DNA of 33,949 bases from contig JAADHO010000184.1 in NCBI GenBank assembly GCA_013151775.1, positions 1 to 33,949 on the forward strand, written 5' to 3'. Positions 1-8,709 of this stretch are shown here, one piece after another. Made by a program: the position numbers and the translations under genes. Numbering within the stretch: position 1 is the stretch's first letter; the number at the start of each line of letters is the position of its first letter. The notes under the pieces are model-generated. The model made no database searches and had not been told where the DNA came from. It saw nothing but the letters and a program-made list of their open reading frames with translations. This DNA comes from Deltaproteobacteria bacterium (GTDB taxonomy: Bacteria > Myxococcota_A > Polyangia > Polyangiales > Houyiibacteriaceae).

Positions 1-653
1 TCCCGCTCCGCCTCCATCTTCGAGCGCCCGGATCCCCGCGCGAAGGCCGCGCCGTCCACCAACAGCTCCACCTCGAAGACACGCTCGTGATCGGCGCCCG
101 TGGCGTCCACCACGCGGTAGGTCGGGGTCGACATGCCGCGCCCCTGCACCCACTCCTGGACCAAGGATTTCGGATCTGCACGCTGGTCCCTCGCGGCCTC
201 GAGGCGCGGGCCGAAGAGCCGCTCGATGACCCCGAGGGCGGGCCCACATCCCGCGTCCACGAAGACCGCACCGAGCACGGCCTCGAGCGCGCTGGCCAAC
301 AGGCGAGGCTTGTGGCGACCGCCCGAGAGCTCCTCGCCGCGTCCGAGCATCAGGCAGGCGTCGAGCTTCAGCTCCTGGGCGACCAGAGCCAAGGAGCGCT
401 CGCAGACCAGGGCCGCACGTCGACGGGTCAGGGCGCCCTCGGGGGCGTCCGGGAAGCGCGCGTAGAGCTGCGCCGCCACGGCCATGCCCAAGACCGCGTC
501 GCCCAAAAACTCCAGCCGCTCGTTGTCGCGCGGCGCCAGGCGGGGGTGCTCGTGGGCGTAGCTCCTGTGGGAGAGGGCGTCCCGCAGCAGCGCGGGATCC
601 GCGAAGTCGTGACCGAGGGCGAGCTCGAGTTCGTGCCGTAGAGCGTCCTGCAT
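1..653 (-). CDS. rnc: Ribonuclease III, partial (C-terminus runs off the left edge)
   Basis: Own reverse-strand translation from ATG at 653: MQDALRHELELALGHDFADPALLRDALSHRSYAHE...NERLEFLGDAVLGMAVAAQLY...LANALEAVLGAVFVDAG; the NERLEFLGDAVL signature is diagnostic of RNase III. Not in the ORF list because it is open at the window edge. Confidence 0.95.
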   Translation of the reverse strand, partial: MQDALRHELELALGHDFADPALLRDALSHRSYAHEHPRLAPRDNERLEFLGDAVLGMAVAAQLYARFPDAPEGALTRRRAALVCERSLALVAQELKLDACLMLGRGEELSGGRHKPRLLASALEAVLGAVFVDAGCGPALGVIERLFGPRLEAARDQRADPKSLVQEWVQGRGMSTPTYRVVDATGADHERVFEVELLVDGAAFARGSGRSKMEAER

Positions 654-662
654 GCGAGGCTC

Positions 663-692
663 AGCCTAGACGCCCGGTGGACGCGGGTTCAA
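663..692 (-). promoter_or_regulatory. Candidate sigma70-type promoter for rnc: TTGAAC (687-692) N18 TAGGCT (663-668), ATG 9 nt further on
   Basis: Motif read on the minus strand; good -35 match, spacing 18. Confidence 0.5.
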
Positions 693-711
693 CCCGAATG
701 GCGCTTTCCCT

Positions 712-739
712 TTGCGAGCAGGTCTGGAGACAGTAGTCT
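712..739 (+). promoter_or_regulatory. Candidate promoter TTGCGA-N16-TAGTCT upstream of the 790 gene
   Basis: Hexamer match and spacing, about 50 nt upstream of ATG 790. Confidence 0.4.
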
Positions 740-789
740 CGCCGGCCGAGGGGTGAGCGAATCGGGCAACCGGAGAGCGGCGAGGGTAC

Positions 790-1230
790 ATGGCGGATAA
801 CCAGAAGATCGCGAAATACGTCGGCATCGGCTGCGGCGTCGTGCTGCTCCTCGGCTGCTGCATCGGCGGAGGCGCCTACTTCGCCTGCAGTAAGTTCGCA
901 GGCGCCCTCGGCGCGCCCAAGGGCCAGGCGACCGGGTTCTTCTACGACATGCGTCAGGGGCGCCCCGAGGCGGCGCTACAGCGCATGGACGGCCCCTACC
1001 AGGCGAGCCACGACCTCGCGCGCTTCCAGCAGGCGACGGCCACGATCCCGGCCATCGCCAGCCAGACGGATACGACCTTCAGCAACATCCGGATCAACAA
1101 CGGCAGCGCGACCGTCAGCGGCTTCTTGACCACGCCGAACGGCAACATCCCCGTGGCCGTCACCCTGAGCAGCATCGGCGAAAACTGGTACATCGACAGC
1201 ATCGTCGTCGCCAACGTGCCGCTGCCCTAG
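790..1230 (+). CDS. Small membrane-anchored hypothetical protein (N-terminal Cys-rich TM segment, possible DUF4878/cystatin-like C-terminal domain)
   Basis: 146 aa, MADNQKIAKYVGIGCGVVLLLGCCIGGGAYFAC... TM helix followed by a soluble domain; in-frame ATG, good coding composition. Confidence 0.75.
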   Translation: MADNQKIAKYVGIGCGVVLLLGCCIGGGAYFACSKFAGALGAPKGQATGFFYDMRQGRPEAALQRMDGPYQASHDLARFQQATATIPAIASQTDTTFSNIRINNGSATVSGFLTTPNGNIPVAVTLSSIGENWYIDSIVVANVPLP

Positions 1231-1255
1231 CGCGGGGGTCCTCAGACGGGGGCCC

Positions 1256-1864
1256 TCAGGCAGGAGTCGGCGGCTCGACGGCGACGGCGGGGGCGTCGTC
1301 CTCGATGGGGACCACGAGCGGCAAGGGCGCCGGCGGCGCGGGCCCCTGAAACTCGCCCAAGCGATAGAAGCGCTCGACGAAGTCGGCCAGACGCGCGGAG
1401 GCGTCTCCGGGCAAGGGCAGCTGCTCCCCGCAGACCTCCAGACGAACGCTCTGCGCCCGCGCCATGGCGCGCACATCCAAGATCGTCAGATCCGCCGTGA
1501 CCGCGTCGTAGACGCCCCCAGGCATGCGCACCAGCGCCGGTCGCAGGCGAGCGCGACGTCTGGCCTGACCGTCGATGGAGATGAAGAGGTCTTGGCAGGC
1601 CTGCCAGCGCGGACTCGACACGGCGGCCCCGAGCAGAGCGTGCACCCGCACGTGGTCCACACCGGGATCGGCGCTCAGGTCCAAGTGACCGCGCCCCAGG
1701 GCCGCCCGGGAGAGCTCGAGGGCGATGCCGGTGGAGAGCGCGGGCGTGGGTGGCACGACGGCGACCAGCGTCCACTCCACAGGTAGGGACACTCGCGGAG
1801 CGGGAGGGGTCTGCTGGGGCAGCAGCAGGAGCAGCGGGACGAGGGCGAATCGGGCGTGGTTCAT
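1256..1864 (-). CDS. Secreted hypothetical protein
   Basis: 202 aa with N-terminal signal-like segment MNHARFALVPLLLLLPQQTPPAP. Confidence 0.65.
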   Translation of the reverse strand: MNHARFALVPLLLLLPQQTPPAPRVSLPVEWTLVAVVPPTPALSTGIALELSRAALGRGHLDLSADPGVDHVRVHALLGAAVSSPRWQACQDLFISIDGQARRRARLRPALVRMPGGVYDAVTADLTILDVRAMARAQSVRLEVCGEQLPLPGDASARLADFVERFYRLGEFQGPAPPAPLPLVVPIEDDAPAVAVEPPTPA

Positions 1865-1939
1865 GGGAGGTTCAGAGGTTGGACCCCCGAGGAGGCCCTC
1901 CGCTTGGCTCGCGCATGCCGGCTGCTACACTCGCGCGCC

Positions 1940-2860
1940 ATGCGCCAACTCCGCATCTTCGACGACAAGGCGGCCGCGCAGACGCTCGGCGACACGCTCT
2001 TCGTGCAGGGCATCGAGAACACGGTGAACGAGACGCGGGACGGCGCCTTCGCGATCTGGGTCCACGAGGAGGAGGAGCTCGACTCGGCCAAAGAGATCGC
2101 GGACGAGTTCGAGCAGAACCCCAAGGCGCCGCGCTTCCTCGACGCGCCCAAGATCGCCGGCAAGCGGCGCAAAGCCGAGTCCAACAAGGCGCAAGAGAGC
2201 CGCCACAAGACGGTGAAGGCGCGCAAGGTGCTCGACGCGGAGCAGAACCGCAGGCCGCCCGTCACCGTGGGCCTCGCCCTGGTCTGCGTGCTGGCCTTCG
2301 CGCTGATGAACAGCGGCGGCGGCGCCAAGTTCACCAGCCTGCTGTCGATTCAAGGCTATGGCAGCCGGATCGCGCTCGGATCCTGGGGCGCGACGGGGCT
2401 CTTCCAGAGCGTACTCTCGGGCGAAGTGTGGCGCCTGGTGACGCCCATCTTCCTGCACTTCGGCATCCTGCACTTGGTGTTCAACCTCTCGTGGCTGTGG
2501 ATGTTCGGCTCGATCCTCGAGCGCAGCTCGGGCAGCGTGCGCTTCGGCTGGATGGTGCTCGTCCTGGGGGTGTCCTCCAACATCGTGCAGTACGTCGCCA
2601 CCGGCTCGCCCTTGTTCGGCGGCATGAGCGGAGTCATCTACGGCCTCTTCGGCTACCTGTGGATGCGAGGACGCTACGATACCCGGGTGCGCTACCAGCT
2701 GCCCGGCTCCACCGTGCTGATCTTGCTCGGCTGGTACCTACTGTGCGTCACCGGCATCATCGGCGCGGTGGCCAACGGCGCGCACACGGGCGGCCTAGTG
2801 CTCGGTGCCGCCTGGGGCTACCTCGCGTCCGGGGACCTTCGCCGCCGCCTACTGGGCTGA
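1940..2860 (+). CDS. Rhomboid family intramembrane serine protease, GlpG-like with N-terminal cytoplasmic domain
   Basis: HFGILHLVFNLSWLWMFGSILE (HxxxN), GGMSGVIYGLFGYLWMRGR (catalytic GxSG), GAHTGGLVLGAAWGY (catalytic His). Start trimmed from the ORF start 1856 to ATG 1940. Confidence 0.92.
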   Translation: MRQLRIFDDKAAAQTLGDTLFVQGIENTVNETRDGAFAIWVHEEEELDSAKEIADEFEQNPKAPRFLDAPKIAGKRRKAESNKAQESRHKTVKARKVLDAEQNRRPPVTVGLALVCVLAFALMNSGGGAKFTSLLSIQGYGSRIALGSWGATGLFQSVLSGEVWRLVTPIFLHFGILHLVFNLSWLWMFGSILERSSGSVRFGWMVLVLGVSSNIVQYVATGSPLFGGMSGVIYGLFGYLWMRGRYDTRVRYQLPGSTVLILLGWYLLCVTGIIGAVANGAHTGGLVLGAAWGYLASGDLRRRLLG

Positions 2861-3472
2861 GCTGCGTTGGGGCTGGTCCCCAATGGAGCGTAGGAAGGCC
2901 AGGGCGCGCGGGCCGATGTCGGCGAGGGAGTCGGGGTCGTTGCGCAGCTTGGAGAAGAGCACGCGGCCCTCGAGGTAGGCGACGAGGTCGGCCGCGGCGC
3001 GCTCGGGATCGCAGATCTGGAGTTCGCCCGCCAGGGTGGCCTCATCGAGCACGGCCGCGAGGCGTGAGGTCCAGCGGCCGAAGACTTCGCTGAGCTGCTC
3101 GCGCAAGACCTCGTCCTGCGTGCTGAGCTCGAGGGCGAGGTTGCCGAGCGGGCAGCCGCAGACGTGGCCCGCCGAGTCGCGACCGCGGCAGGCCTCGTTG
3201 GCGTTGGCGGTGAAGAAGCGCTCGAGGCGCGCGAGCGGAGAGCCGTCACCGCCGAGCGTGCGCTCGAGGCCTTCGGCCATATGCTCCCAGTAGCTGTCGA
3301 TCACGGCGGAGACGAGATGGCGCTTGGACTCGAAGAAGTGGTAAAAACTGCCCTTCTTGACGCCGGCTGCGTTGCAAATCTCACTGACACCCACGGCGGT
3401 GTAGCCGCGCTCCGAGATCAGCCGACCGGCCGCCTCGAGCAACTTCTCACGCGCGTCGCTGGGTCGTCCCAT
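2849..3472 (-). CDS. TetR/AcrR family transcriptional regulator
   Basis: 207 aa, MGRPSDAREKLLEAAGRLISERGYTAVGVSEICNAAGVKKGSFYHFFESKRHLVSAVID: typical TetR HTH. Confidence 0.95.
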   Translation of the reverse strand: MGRPSDAREKLLEAAGRLISERGYTAVGVSEICNAAGVKKGSFYHFFESKRHLVSAVIDSYWEHMAEGLERTLGGDGSPLARLERFFTANANEACRGRDSAGHVCGCPLGNLALELSTQDEVLREQLSEVFGRWTSRLAAVLDEATLAGELQICDPERAAADLVAYLEGRVLFSKLRNDPDSLADIGPRALAFLRSIGDQPQRSSAQ

Positions 3473-3520
3473 ATCAACTCATCAGTCGCGGAGTGGGGAG
3501 CACGCGTTACAGCGCGAGGC

Positions 3521-5170
3521 TCAACCGCAGGCCTGGGATGTGCATGTATCGCCCGTCGCCGTGCAGTCTTGGCACGCGGCGCCACCGGAGCCGCAGAATG
3601 TATCCAAGCTACCGCTTCGACACAGCTCGCCACCGCTGTCGTAACACCCCGACGTGCACGAGGAAACGCACACCCGACCACCCACATAGTCGCAAATGGG
3701 CAAGGATGGTCCGCTGAAGTGTGCACACGCGGCGCCGCCGGTACACGGTTGGCATACGTTCGACGTGCACTGTGCGTTATTCGGATCCAAGCAATCCCCA
3801 TTCCTCCGACACTCCACACAGCTTCCGCCAAGGCACACGCCGCCCGTGCAGGGATCTCCGTCGCTGGCCAGCACGTTGCCTGGACACGAGGCGGCAGAGC
3901 CCGTGCACGTCTCCGCCAGATCGCACACGCCTGCGGCGCGGCACGTATACGACGACGGCCGGAGCGCGTTCGTCGGACAATTCGCCGAGCTCCCCGTGCA
4001 TGTCTCCGCCACATCGCAGCCGCCCGCAGACGGGCGACATGTCGTCGACGACGACTTGAAACCATTCGTGGGGCAGCTCGCCGAGCTCCCCGTGCATGTC
4101 TCCGCCAGATCGCAGCCGCCCGCAGACGGGCGACATGTGGTCGACGACGACTTGAAACCATTCGTCGGACACGCCGCCGAGCTCCCCGTGCACATCTCCG
4201 CCACATCACAGCCGCCCCCCGACGCGCGGCACTGCGTCGACGACGACTTGAACCCGTTCCCCGGACAATTCGCCGAGCTCCCCGTGCAGGTCTCCGCCAC
4301 GTCGCACGGCCCGCCCGACGCGCGGCACTCGGTAGACGACGAGCGGTATCCGTTCGGCGGGCAATTCGCCGAACTCCCCGTGCACCTCTCCGCCACATCA
4401 CAGCCGCCCCCGGACGCCCGGCACTGGGTCGACGACGACTTGAACCCGTTCGTCGGACACGCCGCCGAGCTCCCCGTGCACATCTCTGCCACATCACAGC
4501 CACCCCCCGACGCCCGACACTGGGTCGAGGATGACTTGAAGCCATTGGCCGGGCAGGCTGCCGAGCTCCCCGTGCAGGTCGCCGCCACGTCGCACGGACC
4601 CGCGGGCGGTCGACACTCGAGCGTGTTCGGCCGGAAGGCGTCGTGGGCGCAGGTTGGGGTGCCGCTGCTGCATTCCACCACGCCGCTCTCACATGGCGCA
4701 CCCGTCTCGCAGGCCGCGCCACACTCCAGAGCCGTGCACGCACCGCGAACGCAGAAGGGCTTGGACGCGTCCATGCACTGGTCGTTGGCGTTGCACTCCG
4801 TGCACGATCCGAGCGTCTCGTTGCAGACCATGGGCGCGGCACAAGGGTCGCTCCTGCTGGGCTCACACGTGCCGTCAGCGCAGGCATCCGGCCCGTTGCA
4901 GAAGACCCCGTCATCGCAGGAGCCGGTGTTCGGTGCGTGCTCACAGCCCGTGGACGTACACAGATCGTCCGTGCAGGGGTTGCCGTCGTTGCAACTCGCC
5001 GTGTCACACGTGGGACCCGAGTCTCCCATGGCCGAATCCACGTTGGCGTCGGGCTGCGCACCGCCATCGGGGTTGGCGCCGGAGCGCGGCAGGGCGCAGG
5101 ACGCCACGAAAATCAAAGCGAGCGCGAACGCCGTCCGCCGCGACGTTGACCAAGAGTCGAAAGTCATCAT
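3521..5170 (-). CDS. Cys-rich lipoprotein with eight disintegrin-like tandem repeats
   Basis: From MMTFDSWSTSRRTAFALALIFVASCALPRSG (lipobox VASC); repeats such as QCRASGGGCDVAEMCTGSSAACPTNGFKSSST match the CDxxExCxGxSxxCPxxxxK pattern of disintegrin domains. Start trimmed from ORF start 5443. Confidence 0.85.
   Translation of the reverse strand: MMTFDSWSTSRRTAFALALIFVASCALPRSGANPDGGAQPDANVDSAMGDSGPTCDTASCNDGNPCTDDLCTSTGCEHAPNTGSCDDGVFCNGPDACADGTCEPSRSDPCAAPMVCNETLGSCTECNANDQCMDASKPFCVRGACTALECGAACETGAPCESGVVECSSGTPTCAHDAFRPNTLECRPPAGPCDVAATCTGSSAACPANGFKSSSTQCRASGGGCDVAEMCTGSSAACPTNGFKSSSTQCRASGGGCDVAERCTGSSANCPPNGYRSSSTECRASGGPCDVAETCTGSSANCPGNGFKSSSTQCRASGGGCDVAEMCTGSSAACPTNGFKSSSTTCRPSAGGCDLAETCTGSSASCPTNGFKSSSTTCRPSAGGCDVAETCTGSSANCPTNALRPSSYTCRAAGVCDLAETCTGSAASCPGNVLASDGDPCTGGVCLGGSCVECRRNGDCLDPNNAQCTSNVCQPCTGGAACAHFSGPSLPICDYVGGRVCVSSCTSGCYDSGGELCRSGSLDTFCGSGGAACQDCTATGDTCTSQACG
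3895..4620 (-). repeat. Coding tandem repeat, 96-bp unit (32 aa), about 8 copies
   Basis: The marker gagctccccgtgca (gaactcc in one copy) recurs at 3987, 4083, 4179, 4275, 4371, 4467 and 4563, exactly every 96 bp; one further diverged copy at about 3894. Confidence 0.95.
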
Positions 5171-5173
5171 GGA

Positions 5174-5197
5174 AGCCTCGCCGGCAGTGTAGCGGAA
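5174..5197 (-). promoter_or_regulatory. 24-nt promoter/leader element, copy 1 (contains TACACT -10 box at 5186-5191)
   Basis: Plus strand agcctcgccggcagtgtagcggaa; 22/24 identical to 7118-7141 upstream of the paralogous gene. Confidence 0.6.
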
Positions 5198-5241
5198 AGC
5201 GCAGCCAGCGGCCGGCGCAAACCACCCACCGCCTCCGCGCG

Positions 5242-7113
5242 CTAGGAGCAGGTGTTCGAGGCGCTGCACATGGAGCCGGGTCCGCAGTCCCCGTTGTTCA
5301 GGCACTCCACACAGATGTTCGTGCTGGGCTTGCAGAATGACGTCGAGCCACCGCAGTCGGCATTCACGAGACACTCCACGCACACCTGCGTCGTGGTGTT
5401 GCACCGCGGCGTACCACCACCGCAATTCGTGTCGTCTAGGCACTCGACGCAGGTGTTGGGGCTGGCGCCCGTGTCACAGGCTGGCAACCCGGACACGCTG
5501 GCGCAGTCGGCGGTGTTGGCGCACGGAGCGCAGCTCCCCGACACACAGGCGGCCTTGGTCGCGCTCGTGCAGTTGGCGTCGACCTCACACTCGGCGCAGC
5601 CACCTGACACGCAGAAAGGCGTGCCCCCCGAGCACGGCTGACACGAGCTGCCCGCGGCTCCGCAGGCGCTGGGCGTGTCCCCCGCGAGGCAGGTCCCGGC
5701 GCTCAGGCAACCCGTGCAACAGCTGCCTCCACCGCACACGCCTCCGGTACACGAGCGCGAGTTGTTGCTGTAGCCACAGGCGCCGCTGCTCGAGTTGCAG
5801 CTGTCGGTCGTGCAGACGTTCGTGTCGTCGCAATTCTTCGGGCTACCGGGCTGGCACCTGCCGCCGGAGCAGCGGTCGCTGAGCGTGCAGGCGTCGCCGT
5901 CGTCGCAGGCCGCCGTGTTGGGCAGGTGCCCGCAGGCGCCGCTGCTCGGGTCGCAGCTGTCGGTGGTGCACACCTCGCCATCGTCGCAATTCTTCGCCGC
6001 GCCCGCCTGGCACGAGCCGCTCACGCAGCGATCGCTGAGCGTGCAGCGGTTGCCGTCGTTGCAGGAGGCGGTGTTGTTGGCGTGGACGCAGCTGCCGCCG
6101 GTGCAGGAGTCGTCCGTGCATGGGTTGCCGTCGTCGCAGTCTCCTCCGTTTCGGCACTCCACACAGGCGCTGCCGACGCAGAAGGGCGATCCACTGCCGC
6201 AGCTCGAGCACGCTCGGCCGCTCGTTCCGCAGGCGCTGGTGGAATCACCGGCGACGCAGCTGCCTCCGCTCACACAGCCGGTGCAGACGTGAACGCAGAC
6301 GTTGCCCGTGCAGCGATCCGTGGTGTTCCCGTTCCCGTCGCCGCACTGACCGTCGCGAACGCACTCCACGCAGCTCCCCACTCCCGTGCAGTAGGGCGTG
6401 GCGCCGCCGCAGCTCGAGCACATCATGCCGCCTCGGCCACATCTGCCGTCCGAGGTGCCTCCACGGCAGCGATTCCCACCGAGGCAGCCGGTGCAGCAGG
6501 ATCCGCTCTGACAGCGGCCGGAGGACGCGCCCACGGCGCAGCTCGCGCCGTTGGTGTCCGTGGCGGGCCGAGTGCACGCCTCGCTCTCGGGTGTCGTCGT
6601 GCTCTGGCACTCGTGGGTCACGAGATCGCAGCTGAAGCTCGTGACCGTGCGCGCGTGCGTGCCGCTCAGCTCGCAGGGGCTGCCGCCGAAGTCGCAGGTC
6701 GACCACTCTGGGACGTTGGCCATGGGGCAGTCCGAGTCGTCGTTGCATCCGAGGCAGGCGCGCCGCGGCTCGTTGCAGACCGTGGGCGCAACACACGGAT
6801 CGCCGTCTCCGGCCTGACAGTCGCCATCCGCGCAGGTGTCGAAGCCATCACAGAACACGCCGTTGTCACAGGGATCCGTGTTGGGCACGTGCTTGCAGCC
6901 CGTGGCCGTGCACAGGTCGTCGGTGCAGGGTTTTCCATCGTTGCAGTCGGGCGTCTCGCAGATCGGCCCCGAGTCGACGAAGACCTCCGCGTCCACGCTC
7001 GAATCCAGCCCCGTGACGCTCCCATCGCGGTTGGTGCCGGCGCGGGGGAGCGCGCAGCCAACGGCCAAGAGCGGCACCAAGACCCACGACATGGCCGGAA
7101 AATTGAAATTCAT
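5242..7113 (-). CDS. Cys-rich repeat lipoprotein, paralogous N-terminus to 3521-5170
   Basis: From MNFNFPAMSWVLVPLLAVGCALPRAGTNRDG (lipobox AVGC); repeated CDDGxxCTxxDxCxxGxC and CVECxxxxDC units. ORF-track start at 8715 is an over-extension through the MATE gene and the upstream region. Confidence 0.85.
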   Translation of the reverse strand: MNFNFPAMSWVLVPLLAVGCALPRAGTNRDGSVTGLDSSVDAEVFVDSGPICETPDCNDGKPCTDDLCTATGCKHVPNTDPCDNGVFCDGFDTCADGDCQAGDGDPCVAPTVCNEPRRACLGCNDDSDCPMANVPEWSTCDFGGSPCELSGTHARTVTSFSCDLVTHECQSTTTPESEACTRPATDTNGASCAVGASSGRCQSGSCCTGCLGGNRCRGGTSDGRCGRGGMMCSSCGGATPYCTGVGSCVECVRDGQCGDGNGNTTDRCTGNVCVHVCTGCVSGGSCVAGDSTSACGTSGRACSSCGSGSPFCVGSACVECRNGGDCDDGNPCTDDSCTGGSCVHANNTASCNDGNRCTLSDRCVSGSCQAGAAKNCDDGEVCTTDSCDPSSGACGHLPNTAACDDGDACTLSDRCSGGRCQPGSPKNCDDTNVCTTDSCNSSSGACGYSNNSRSCTGGVCGGGSCCTGCLSAGTCLAGDTPSACGAAGSSCQPCSGGTPFCVSGGCAECEVDANCTSATKAACVSGSCAPCANTADCASVSGLPACDTGASPNTCVECLDDTNCGGGTPRCNTTTQVCVECLVNADCGGSTSFCKPSTNICVECLNNGDCGPGSMCSASNTCS

Positions 7114-7117
7114 GCAA

Positions 7118-7141
7118 AGCCTCGGCGTCAGTGTAGCGGAA
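7118..7141 (-). promoter_or_regulatory. 24-nt promoter/leader element, copy 2 (TACACT -10 box at 7130-7135)
   Basis: Plus strand agcctcggcgtcagtgtagcggaa; see copy 1. Confidence 0.6.
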
Positions 7142-7166
7142 GGGGTGCGCGTGTGGCAGCCGAAGT

Positions 7167-8582
7167 CTACGCTTCGGCCTCCGGCGTCGGCTCGAGGCGC
7201 GCGCCCGGCACGGCCCAACGCCCGCGCAGGTAGGCGAGCCAGCCGAGGGCCGCCTTCAAGCCGAAGGAGACGGGGAAGGCCAGCCAGATGCCGAAGGCCT
7301 GCCAGCCCAAGACGCGCCACAAGATCCAGCTCGCGGGGACCTGAAACAGGAAGGTGCCGATCAGATTGATCCGCAAGCTCTGGCGCGTATCTCCGGAGCC
7401 ACGCAGCATGCCGACGAAGGCGATGTGCACGCCCACCAGAGGCATCCCGTAGCCCAGGAGCCGGATCCAGGTCTCCGTCAGGCGAGCGAGCTGACTCGCC
7501 GGGTCGTGGACGAAGAGCCTCACGAGCTCCGGCGCTCCGGCCACGAAGATCAACCCGAGGGCCCCCATGACGAGGGTGCATAGGCCCACCGTGATGCGCG
7601 TCAGCCGCTTCGCCTTCGCCACGTCTCGCGACCCCAAGGCGTTGCCGATCAGGGCGCCCGCGACCTGCGAGATGCCGAGGCCGGGCACGAAGGCCAGCGA
7701 CTGCACGCGCAGGCCGATGCCATGAGCCGCGACCGCGGCCTCGGAGACGCGCCCGAGCATGCCCACGATCGACATGAAGGCCACGTTCATCACCACCATG
7801 TCGAGGGCCGCCGGTGCGCCCACCCGAAAGAGCTCCGCGGCCAGCTCCAGGTCCAGAGAGAAGAAGCCTCGGCGGCCTGCCGGCGTGGGCCGAATCCTGA
7901 GCCACGCCGCCCGGACCTCTCCCCGGGAGAGCAGCACCACGAGCAAGAGCGTGCCCAAGGCTTGAGACACCACGGTCGCCCAGGCCGCGCCGGCGACTCC
8001 GAGGGCAGGCAAGCCCCAGCGACCCAGGACGAAGCCATAGTCCAAGGCGACGTTCAAGGCGTTGGAGATCAGCGCCACCAAGAAGGGCAGGCGGGTCTCG
8101 CCCACCGAACGCAGGGAGGCCGCGTAGAGCGTGTTCAGGTAGTAGAAGACGGTGAAACTCAAGATCGGCCGCAGGTAGACCAGGCCCAGATCGAGGGCCG
8201 CGCCCCGAGCGCCCAGCAGCTCGAGGACCGGACGCGCCACCAGATTTCCTGCGCCGGCCACCAGGATCGCCGCCAACAACGTCAAGAGACTGGCCTGACG
8301 CAGGACGTGCTCCACGCGCCCTCTCTGACCGGCGCCGTGCGCCCGGGAGATCACGGCCGCGGCGCCCACCGTCAGGCCCATCATGGCGACCATCAGCAGG
8401 AAGACCACCTGCGTAGCGAAGCCCAAGGCTGCGAGGGCCGAGCCGGGCTCGCGCATGCGCCCGACCATCAGGGTGTCCACCAGGAGCGTGACCACGCCCA
8501 GCAAGTTCAGCCCGATCACGGGCAAGGCGAGCGAGACGATGCGCCTCAGGAGGCCAGACGGGGACGACGAATCGGGGGACAC
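7167..8582 (-). CDS. MATE family efflux transporter
   Basis: 471 aa, LALPVIGLNLLGVVTLLVDTLMVGRM..., AAAVISRAHGAGQ..., about 12 hydrophobic segments; GTG start. Confidence 0.92.
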   Translation of the reverse strand: MSPDSSSPSGLLRRIVSLALPVIGLNLLGVVTLLVDTLMVGRMREPGSALAALGFATQVVFLLMVAMMGLTVGAAAVISRAHGAGQRGRVEHVLRQASLLTLLAAILVAGAGNLVARPVLELLGARGAALDLGLVYLRPILSFTVFYYLNTLYAASLRSVGETRLPFLVALISNALNVALDYGFVLGRWGLPALGVAGAAWATVVSQALGTLLLVVLLSRGEVRAAWLRIRPTPAGRRGFFSLDLELAAELFRVGAPAALDMVVMNVAFMSIVGMLGRVSEAAVAAHGIGLRVQSLAFVPGLGISQVAGALIGNALGSRDVAKAKRLTRITVGLCTLVMGALGLIFVAGAPELVRLFVHDPASQLARLTETWIRLLGYGMPLVGVHIAFVGMLRGSGDTRQSLRINLIGTFLFQVPASWILWRVLGWQAFGIWLAFPVSFGLKAALGWLAYLRGRWAVPGARLEPTPEAEA

Positions 8583-8709
8583 GGAGGAGCGAGGTTGCGC
8601 GCTGTGGCGCCATCACGCCAGGGCCACAGCCCGGCGCAGACCGAGACCCGCGCAGGGGGTGATAGGGCGAGCACTTTGGAGCGGAAGCCCGAGAGGCTAG
8701 GCTGCGGCC

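Noticed and set aside
3895-4620. Regular 96-bp repeats as a possible CRISPR array
   Set aside because: No unique spacers; the whole unit is repeated, encodes in-frame disintegrin-like repeats, and no cas genes are present.
3164-5192. Long ORFs antisense to or out of frame with the disintegrin-repeat gene (456 aa at 3164-4534 +, 498 aa at 3696-5192 +, 549 aa at 3418-5067 -)
   Set aside because: Open because a 96-bp (multiple of 3) repeat in GC-rich DNA lacks stops in several frames; only the minus frame with lipobox and regular Cys pattern is protein-like.
5926-7233. 435-aa plus-strand ORF opposite the second Cys-rich gene
   Set aside because: Ala/Val/Gly/Arg-rich shadow frame caused by Cys-rich codons (TGC/TGT read as GCA/ACA) on the opposite strand.
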